This document shows, piece after piece, positions 59,287-64,000 of a stretch of DNA of 64,000 nt. Origin of the DNA: Prauserella endophytica (lineage in GTDB: Bacteria; Actinomycetota; Actinomycetes; Mycobacteriales; Pseudonocardiaceae); contig NZ_SWMS01000011.1 of NCBI RefSeq assembly GCF_005146945.1, positions 124,001 to 188,000 of the forward strand, given 5' to 3'. The notes beneath the pieces were generated by a model, which saw only the letters and a list, made by a program, of their open reading frames with translations, was not told the DNA's origin and did not search any database. Both the position numbers and the translations under genes were made by a program. The first letter of the stretch is position 1, and each line of letters opens with the position of its first letter.

Positions 59287-60669
59287 ATGGACGATCAGTC
59301 GCATCTCCTCGAGGAAGTGCGGCGGGGCATGATTCCGGCCCACATCTACAACGACGAGGAGGTGTTCCGGCTCGAGAGGGAGCGTCTGTTCAGCCGCGCG
59401 TGGGTGTTCGTGGGACATGAGTCGGAGATCCCGCAGCCCGGCGACTACGTGGTGCGCAGGGTGCTGGAGGACTCGTTCATCGTGGCCAGGGGCGAGGACC
59501 ACCAGGTGCGAGCGCTGTTCAACATGTGCCTGCACCGTGGCATGCAGGTCTGCCGCGCGGAGATGGGCCACGCCTCCCACTTCCGCTGCCCGTACCACGG
59601 GTGGTCGTACCGCAACGACGGCAGGCTGGTCGGGCTCCCGTTCCACAAGGAGGCCTACGGCGGGGAGGCCGGTTTCCGGCGGAAATCCCAGACCCTGCTG
59701 CCCGCCCCGGCGCTGGACACCTACAACGGGCTGATCTTCGTCAGCATGGACCCGGACGCGCCGCCCCTGCGCGACTACCTCGGCGACTTCGCGTTCTACC
59801 TCGACTACTACACGAGACAGTCGCCGTCCGGCATCGAACTGCGCGGGCCGCAGCGCTGGCGGGTCAAGGCGAACTGGAAGATCGGCGCCGAGAACTTCGC
59901 CGGCGACATGTACCACACGCCGCAGACCCACACGAGCGTCGTGGAGATCGGCCTGTTCCGCGAACCCAAGGCGGAGAAGCGCAAGGACGGCTGCACCTAC
60001 TGGGCCGGCAACGGCGGCGGCACGACGTACAAGCTCCCGCCCGGCACGCTGGAGGAACGGCTGCGCTACGTCGGCTACCCGGACGTGATGATCGAGCGGA
60101 TGAAACAGGTCTGGTCGCCGGAACAGCTCGACCTCGTCGGCCACGACGGTTTCATGGTCTCGGCGGCCTCGGTCTTCCCGAACCTGAGCTTCGTCCACAA
60201 CTGGCCGAGGGTCGAGGACTCCGACGACGTGCTGCCGTTCATCTCGATCCGCACCTGGCAGCCCGTGGGGCCCGACGAGACCGAGGTGCTGTCGTGGTTC
60301 GCCGTCGACGCCGAGGCGCCCGAGGAGTACAAGGCGCTGTCCTACAAGGCGTACCTGATGTGCTTCGGCAGCACCGGGATGTTCGAGCAGGACGACGTGG
60401 AGAACTGGGTGTCGCTGACGAGCACGGCCGGAGGCTCGATGGCGAGGCGGCTGCTGCTCAACAGCAGGATGGGCCTGCTGGAGGACGACGCCACCGTCGT
60501 GCCGCCCCTGCCGCCCGAGCGGTTCTCCGGCCCAGGGGAGGCCTACGTCGGCTACGGCGAGTACAACCAGCGGCACCTGCTGCGGCGCTGGGCCGACTAC
60601 CTGGAACGGCCCGCGGAGTCCGCGGAGCGAATCCACGTGGGCCGCGGCGGGAAGGCGGTGACGGCATGA
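59287..60669 (+). CDS. Aromatic ring-hydroxylating dioxygenase, alpha (Rieske) subunit
   Basis: 460 aa. Rieske [2Fe-2S] ligands are Cys81-x-His83 and Cys101-x2-His104 (CLHRG and CPYHGW). The mononuclear iron site has the bridging Asp207 and ligands His210 and His215 in NWKIGAENFAGDMYHTPQTH. It is the catalytic subunit that cis-dihydroxylates an aromatic ring. ATG 59287 starts the family N-terminus. The stop overlaps the beta-subunit start (ATGA). Accessory genes resemble phthalate 3,4-dioxygenase systems, but substrate specificity is unproven. Confidence 0.95.
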   Translation: MDDQSHLLEEVRRGMIPAHIYNDEEVFRLERERLFSRAWVFVGHESEIPQPGDYVVRRVLEDSFIVARGEDHQVRALFNMCLHRGMQVCRAEMGHASHFRCPYHGWSYRNDGRLVGLPFHKEAYGGEAGFRRKSQTLLPAPALDTYNGLIFVSMDPDAPPLRDYLGDFAFYLDYYTRQSPSGIELRGPQRWRVKANWKIGAENFAGDMYHTPQTHTSVVEIGLFREPKAEKRKDGCTYWAGNGGGTTYKLPPGTLEERLRYVGYPDVMIERMKQVWSPEQLDLVGHDGFMVSAASVFPNLSFVHNWPRVEDSDDVLPFISIRTWQPVGPDETEVLSWFAVDAEAPEEYKALSYKAYLMCFGSTGMFEQDDVENWVSLTSTAGGSMARRLLLNSRMGLLEDDATVVPPLPPERFSGPGEAYVGYGEYNQRHLLRRWADYLERPAESAERIHVGRGGKAVTA

Positions 60670-61286
60670 CCTCCGCCCGCGCCCGGCAGCGTCCGACCGG
60701 CAACGGCGGACCGTACTCGGCGGAGTCGGCGCTCGGCGGGCACGCGCCGGCGCTCCAGCGCACCGGCCGCTCGCTGCCGTTCTCCGACGAGCGGCACCTG
60801 CAGGCCCACCACTGGCTCGTCGAGGAGGCCTACCTGCTCGACGCCCAGCACTACGACGAGTGGCTCGACCTGCTCACCGACGACATCCACTACCTGATGC
60901 CGGTGCGGGTCAGCACCGCGCTCGGGGCCGGCTACGACTCCGCGCCCGGCATGGCGCACTTCGACGAGAACAAGTACTCGCTGTCGCGGCGGGTCGCGCG
61001 CTTCGCCACCGAGCACGCGTGGACAGAGGACCCGCCATCGCGGTTGCGGCACTACGTCACCAACGTGCGCACGTTCGCCACCGAGGACCCCGGGCACGTC
61101 GTCGTGGACTCGGCGGTGCTGCTGTACCGCAGCCGGGGCGACGTGCGGGAGGCCGCCGTCGTCTCGGCAGGGAGGGAGGACCTGCTGCGGCGGGCTTCCG
61201 ACGGGGAGGGCTGGCTCCTCGCGCGCCGCACGATCCTCGTCGACGACGCGGTGCTGCGCACCCAGAACCTGGCGATCTTCCTATGA
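60666..61286 (+). CDS. Aromatic ring-hydroxylating dioxygenase, beta subunit
   Basis: 206 aa. After a basic, disordered N-terminus of 35 residues comes the NTF2-like fold (HHWLVEEAYLLDAQHYDEWLDLLTDDIHYLMPVRVS), with FDENKYSLSRRVARFATEHAWTEDPPSRLRHYVTNV as in biphenyl/phthalate-type beta subunits. It has a structural role in the alpha3-beta3 hexamer. It overlaps both neighbours by 4 bp. Confidence 0.95.
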   Translation: MTSARARQRPTGNGGPYSAESALGGHAPALQRTGRSLPFSDERHLQAHHWLVEEAYLLDAQHYDEWLDLLTDDIHYLMPVRVSTALGAGYDSAPGMAHFDENKYSLSRRVARFATEHAWTEDPPSRLRHYVTNVRTFATEDPGHVVVDSAVLLYRSRGDVREAAVVSAGREDLLRRASDGEGWLLARRTILVDDAVLRTQNLAIFL

Positions 61287-61597
61287 CTGCGCGCTGGCCG
61301 GGAGAGCAGGACGACGCCGAGGCTGCCGCGCTCGCCGCCGCCGAGCTGCGGAAGCTGCGGGAGAACCGGCAAGGAGAGGAGATCGTGCTGGGCAACGAGT
61401 TCGCCGAGATCCGGGTGTGCCGCGTGGAGACGCGCAACGGCTCCCGGCTGCTGGTCGAGGCGCCCAAGTCGGGGCAATGGGTAGCGCTGTGCCCGCTGGA
61501 GCTGGAGGCTCTGACGTGGCAGAACGCCGCGACGTTCTCGGCGATGATCGGCACGCCCTTCGGTCCGCTGTTCGGTCACGCCGAGGAGGACGCGTGA
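61283..61597 (+). CDS. Small unknown protein in the dioxygenase operon
   Basis: 104 aa, acidic and without cysteines, membrane segments or a known motif. The N-terminal 30 residues are helical and Ala-rich; the rest has strands (EIVLGNEFAEIRVCRVETRNGSRLLVEAPKSG) then WVALCPLELEALTWQN and a terminal GTPFGPLFGHAEED. It contains Cys only singly (VCRVE, ALCPL). Overlaps both neighbours by 4 bp, so it is made in step with the dioxygenase. Function unknown; an assembly or regulatory partner is possible. Confidence 0.8.
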   Translation: MTARWPGEQDDAEAAALAAAELRKLRENRQGEEIVLGNEFAEIRVCRVETRNGSRLLVEAPKSGQWVALCPLELEALTWQNAATFSAMIGTPFGPLFGHAEEDA

Positions 61598-62379
61598 CGG
61601 GCTGGCTGGAGGATCGCAGGGCGCTCGTCGTCGGGGCGGGGTCGGGCATCGGCAGGGCCGTGGTCGACGCGTTCCGGCACGAGGGCGCGCGGGTCGCCGT
61701 GCTGGAACGCGACGAGGCCAAGTGCGAGGCGCTTGCCACCGAGATCCCGGACCTGCCGGTCGTCGCGGGCGACGCGACGACGAGGGCGGCCAACGAGGAG
61801 GCGGTGGCGAGGACGGTCGCGGAGTTCGGCGGGCTCGACGTGCTGGTCAACTGCGTCGGCGTGTTCGACTTCTACCGGGGCCTCGGCGAGCTCGACGCCC
61901 CCGCGATCGACGACGCCTTCGCCGAGATGTTCTCCGTGAACGTCAAGAGCCAGCTGCACTCGGTCAAGGCGGCGCTGCCCGCGTTGCGCGCCGGCGGGGG
62001 CAGCGTTGTGCTCACCGAGTCGACCTCGGCGTACTACCCGGGACGCGGCGGCGTGCTGTACGTGTCCTCGAAGTTCGCCGTGCGCGGACTCGTGACCGCG
62101 CTCGCGCACGAGCTCGCTCCCGAGATCAGGGTGAACGGCGTGGCACCGGGCGGCACGCTCGGCACCGACCTGCGCGGACTCGACAGCCTCGGGCTCGGCG
62201 AGCGCAGCCTCGGCGCCACCGCGGGCAGGGAGGCCGAGCTGGTCGGCCGCGTGCCGCTGCGCGTCGCGCTCTCCGGCGCCGACCACGCGTGGAGCTACGT
62301 CTTCCTGGCCTCGGAGCGCTCCCGCGGCATCACTGGAGACGTGATCCATCCCGACGGCGGCATCGCCGTGAAAGCGTGA
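61594..62379 (+). CDS. cis-Dihydrodiol dehydrogenase (SDR family)
   Basis: 261 aa. The NAD motif is GAGSGIGRAV, then NCVGVFDFYRGL, the catalytic Ser in TESTSAYYPGRGGVLYVSSKFA with the Tyr-x3-Lys pair, and VNGVAPGGTLGTDLRG as in BphB/PhtB-type dehydrogenases. It oxidises the cis-dihydrodiol made by the dioxygenase to a catechol. The GTG start overlaps the preceding stop (GTGA). Confidence 0.92.
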   Translation: MTGWLEDRRALVVGAGSGIGRAVVDAFRHEGARVAVLERDEAKCEALATEIPDLPVVAGDATTRAANEEAVARTVAEFGGLDVLVNCVGVFDFYRGLGELDAPAIDDAFAEMFSVNVKSQLHSVKAALPALRAGGGSVVLTESTSAYYPGRGGVLYVSSKFAVRGLVTALAHELAPEIRVNGVAPGGTLGTDLRGLDSLGLGERSLGATAGREAELVGRVPLRVALSGADHAWSYVFLASERSRGITGDVIHPDGGIAVKA

Positions 62380-62394
62380 CTAGGAGGAACCGAC

Positions 62395-62592
62395 ATGGCA
62401 CTCGTGAAGGCCGATCTGGACCTGTGCCAGGGCTACGCGAACTGTGTCGTCGCGGCGGACGATGTGTTCGACCTCGACGACGACGGCCTGGTGGTGGTGC
62501 TGAGAAAAGAGGTCTCGGGGTCCGAAATGGACCGGATCAGCGACGCCGCCCGCAGCTGCCCCGTCGCCGCGCTGAGGGTCGAGACGCCGTGA
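62395..62592 (+). CDS. Ferredoxin, [3Fe-4S] type
   Basis: 65 aa with three cluster Cys only: Cys11, Cys17 and Cys55 (CQGYANC and SCPVAAL). This is the actinobacterial [3Fe-4S] pattern, also used by cytochrome P450 partners, rather than the Rieske ferredoxin of pseudomonad dioxygenases. Phthalate and phenanthrene dioxygenases of actinobacteria use ferredoxins of this type. TAGGAGG lies 8 nt before the ATG. Coupled to the reductase gene. Confidence 0.92.
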   Translation: MALVKADLDLCQGYANCVVAADDVFDLDDDGLVVVLRKEVSGSEMDRISDAARSCPVAALRVETP

Positions 62593-63818
62593 GCCCGGTG
62601 ACGGTCATCGTCGGCTCCTCGGTCGGCGGGGTGCGCACGGCACAGGCGCTGCGGAGCAGGGGCTACGCCGGCGACGTGGTGCTCGTCGGCGAGGAAACCG
62701 TGGCGCCGTACGACAAGCCGCCGCTGTCCAAGGGCGTGCTCGCGGGCACGTCGACCGGCGACGACATCACGCTGCTGACGGAGAGCGCGGCCCGTGACGC
62801 TGGGATCCGGCTGCTGCTCGGCCGCGCCGCGACACGGCTCGACGTCGCGGGCCACCGGGTCGAGCTGGCGGACGGCGAGCAGCTGCGCTACGACGACGTG
62901 GTCCTCGCGACGGGCGCGCAGGCCAGGCCGTCGCCGTGGGGCGCTCCGCCCGGCCTGCACGTCCTGCGCACGCTCGCCGACGCCACGACGCTGGCGCGCG
63001 ACCTGCGCCGCGGTGGGCCGCTGGTGGTGATCGGCGCGGGCTTCGTCGGCGCCGAGGTCGCCGCGACGGCCCGCGGTCTCGGGGTGCGCGACGTGACGCT
63101 CGTTGACCCCGCTCCGGCGCCGATGAGCAGGGTGCTCGATCCCGCGGTGGCCGGCTGGTTCGCGCGGCTACACGCCGAGCACGGCGTGACCACGCGGTTC
63201 GGGGTGGGCGTCGACGGCGTCGAGCAGGTCGAGGACGGGCTCGTGGTGCGTCTCGGCGACGGGACCCCGTTGCCCGCCGCGACCGTGGTCGTCGGCATCG
63301 GCGCAGTGCCCAACGACGATTGGCTGCGTACCTCCGGCCTGCGCCTCGACGACGGCGTGGTGTGCGACCGGTTCAGCCGCGCGGCGGACCACGTGCACGC
63401 CGTCGGCGACGTGGCCCGCGTGCCGCATCCCCGGCGGGGCGGGCTCGGCCGCGCCGAGCACTGGACCAACGCCGTGGAGCAGGCGGCGTGCGTGGCCCAC
63501 AACATCGTCCGGCCGGACGCGCCGCGCGTCCATGAGCCGGTCGAGTACGTGTGGAGCGACCAGTACGACCGCACGCTCCAGCTCACCGGCCACACCGGAG
63601 GGGCGCTGGGCCACGTTCTCGTGCCGGGCCCCGACCCGGAGCGCTCGTTCGCCGCGCTCTACGCCGAGCCGGACGGCACGTTCGCGGGTGCCGTGACCGT
63701 CAGCTGGCCGCGTGCGCTCGTCGTCTGCCGCAAGGCGGCGGGCACGATGTCCCTGGAGGAGGTCCGGCAACTGGTGTCCGCACGGCGGCCCAGCGCGAGG
63801 ACGGGGGCGGTGACATGA
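62589..63818 (+). CDS. Ferredoxin reductase (FAD/NADH) of the dioxygenase system
   Basis: 409 aa. FAD-binding N-terminus (VTVIVGSSVGGVRTAQALRS; the usual GxGxxG reads GSSVGG), then PYDKPPLSKGVL, NADH motif GAGFVGAEVA, the second FAD motif HAVGDVARV and a C-terminal reductase domain (YVWSDQYDRTLQLTGHT). It passes electrons from NADH to the ferredoxin. The GTG start overlaps the ferredoxin stop (GTGA), and its stop overlaps the next start (ATGA). Confidence 0.93.
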   Translation: MSPVTVIVGSSVGGVRTAQALRSRGYAGDVVLVGEETVAPYDKPPLSKGVLAGTSTGDDITLLTESAARDAGIRLLLGRAATRLDVAGHRVELADGEQLRYDDVVLATGAQARPSPWGAPPGLHVLRTLADATTLARDLRRGGPLVVIGAGFVGAEVAATARGLGVRDVTLVDPAPAPMSRVLDPAVAGWFARLHAEHGVTTRFGVGVDGVEQVEDGLVVRLGDGTPLPAATVVVGIGAVPNDDWLRTSGLRLDDGVVCDRFSRAADHVHAVGDVARVPHPRRGGLGRAEHWTNAVEQAACVAHNIVRPDAPRVHEPVEYVWSDQYDRTLQLTGHTGGALGHVLVPGPDPERSFAALYAEPDGTFAGAVTVSWPRALVVCRKAAGTMSLEEVRQLVSARRPSARTGAVT

Positions 63819-64000
63819 GCGAGGAACTGGCGCCCCTGCGCACCCACATCGCGCAGGCCTGCCGGGTGCTCGCCGCGCGCGGCCTCGCCGACGGGATCCT
63901 GGGGCACATCAGCCTGCGGGTGGACGCGCGGCGACTGCTCGTGCGCTGCCGTGGCCCCGAGGAACGCGGACTCGCGTTCACCACCAGCGCCGACATCCGG
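63815..64000 (+). CDS. Class II aldolase/adducin-family protein (5' part only)
   Basis: The first 62 codons lie in the window; the gene continues past the right edge. IAQACRVLAARGLADGILGHISLRV is the class II aldolase/adducin N-terminus, with the GHIS strand (normally GNIS). In phthalate and p-cumate operons an enzyme of this family decarboxylates a ring-carboxylated catechol or its cleavage product. Coupled to the reductase gene by ATGA. Confidence 0.82.
   Translation, partial: MSEELAPLRTHIAQACRVLAARGLADGILGHISLRVDARRLLVRCRGPEERGLAFTTSADIR

Overview
The window reads as chromosomal DNA of a high-GC actinomycete, most likely of the Pseudonocardiales (Amycolatopsis, Saccharomonospora or Prauserella type). 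The pointers are strong G/C third-position bias, frequent GTG starts, many ATGA/GTGA-coupled genes, a mycobacterial-type GlgP, a Rv1264-type adenylate cyclase, a DivIVA-like coiled-coil protein, crotonyl-CoA carboxylase/reductase, an Erm methylase and regulators of the MocR and SoxR types. The genus is an inference; no rRNA gene is present to settle it.

Left part, about 1-33,200: mostly chromosomal housekeeping genes in small units. In order: the start of an enoyl-CoA hydratase gene, an ABC ATPase, glycogen phosphorylase, a lipoprotein metallopeptidase, a thioredoxin/TPR protein, MarR, an ABC-2 exporter pair, a LacI regulator coupled to a class I mannose-6-phosphate isomerase, a PEP-mutase-like enzyme with an AhpD-like protein, and a divergent MocR regulator. 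Next is an acyl-CoA set (MeaB GTPase, thiolase, methylmalonyl-CoA epimerase, TetR, crotonyl-CoA carboxylase/reductase) fitting ethylmalonyl/methylmalonyl-CoA metabolism. It is followed by a DivIVA-like protein with a duplicated 3' end, a universal stress protein, an adenylate cyclase, a DEAD-box helicase, a ProA-like enzyme, an M50-like membrane peptidase, an AlkA-like glycosylase, an erm gene with an attenuator-like leader, a membrane-anchored serine protease, oligoribonuclease, tRNA-His and an L,D-transpeptidase.

Centre, about 33,089-55,252: an accessory block that starts at tRNA-Lys(CTT). Just 3' of the tRNA lie a frameshifted tyrosine integrase and a broken alpha/beta-hydrolase gene, the signature of a decayed element. 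Then comes a long minus-strand catabolic run. From its promoter near 50,750 the order is esterase, Baeyer-Villiger monooxygenase, alcohol dehydrogenase, aldehyde dehydrogenase, sodium/solute symporter, small membrane protein, CoA-transferase relic, acyl-CoA synthetase, acyl-CoA dehydrogenase, second acyl-CoA synthetase, MaoC-type hydratase, enoyl-CoA hydratase relic, enoyl-CoA hydratase, HSDL2-like SDR, cysteine-less thiolase and its DUF35 partner. A divergent AcoR-like activator and two 19-bp palindromes lie at the head. Together they suggest uptake and breakdown of a branched or cyclic carboxylate/ketone by CoA activation, dehydrogenation, hydration, possible retro-aldol cleavage, Baeyer-Villiger oxidation and ester hydrolysis. 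An IS256 relic and a SoxR/MFS efflux unit with a clear SoxR box close the block.

Right part, about 55,461-64,000: two divergent units around a 145-bp promoter region. Leftward: aldehyde dehydrogenase, a ThDP-dependent acetolactate-synthase-like enzyme and a small membrane protein. Rightward: a translationally coupled Rieske dioxygenase operon (alpha, beta, an unknown 104-aa protein, dihydrodiol dehydrogenase, a three-Cys ferredoxin, ferredoxin reductase and the start of a class II aldolase-family enzyme). This composition resembles actinobacterial phthalate 3,4-dioxygenase operons, though the substrate cannot be read from the sequence.

No CRISPR array, rRNA operon, intact transposon or replication origin was seen.
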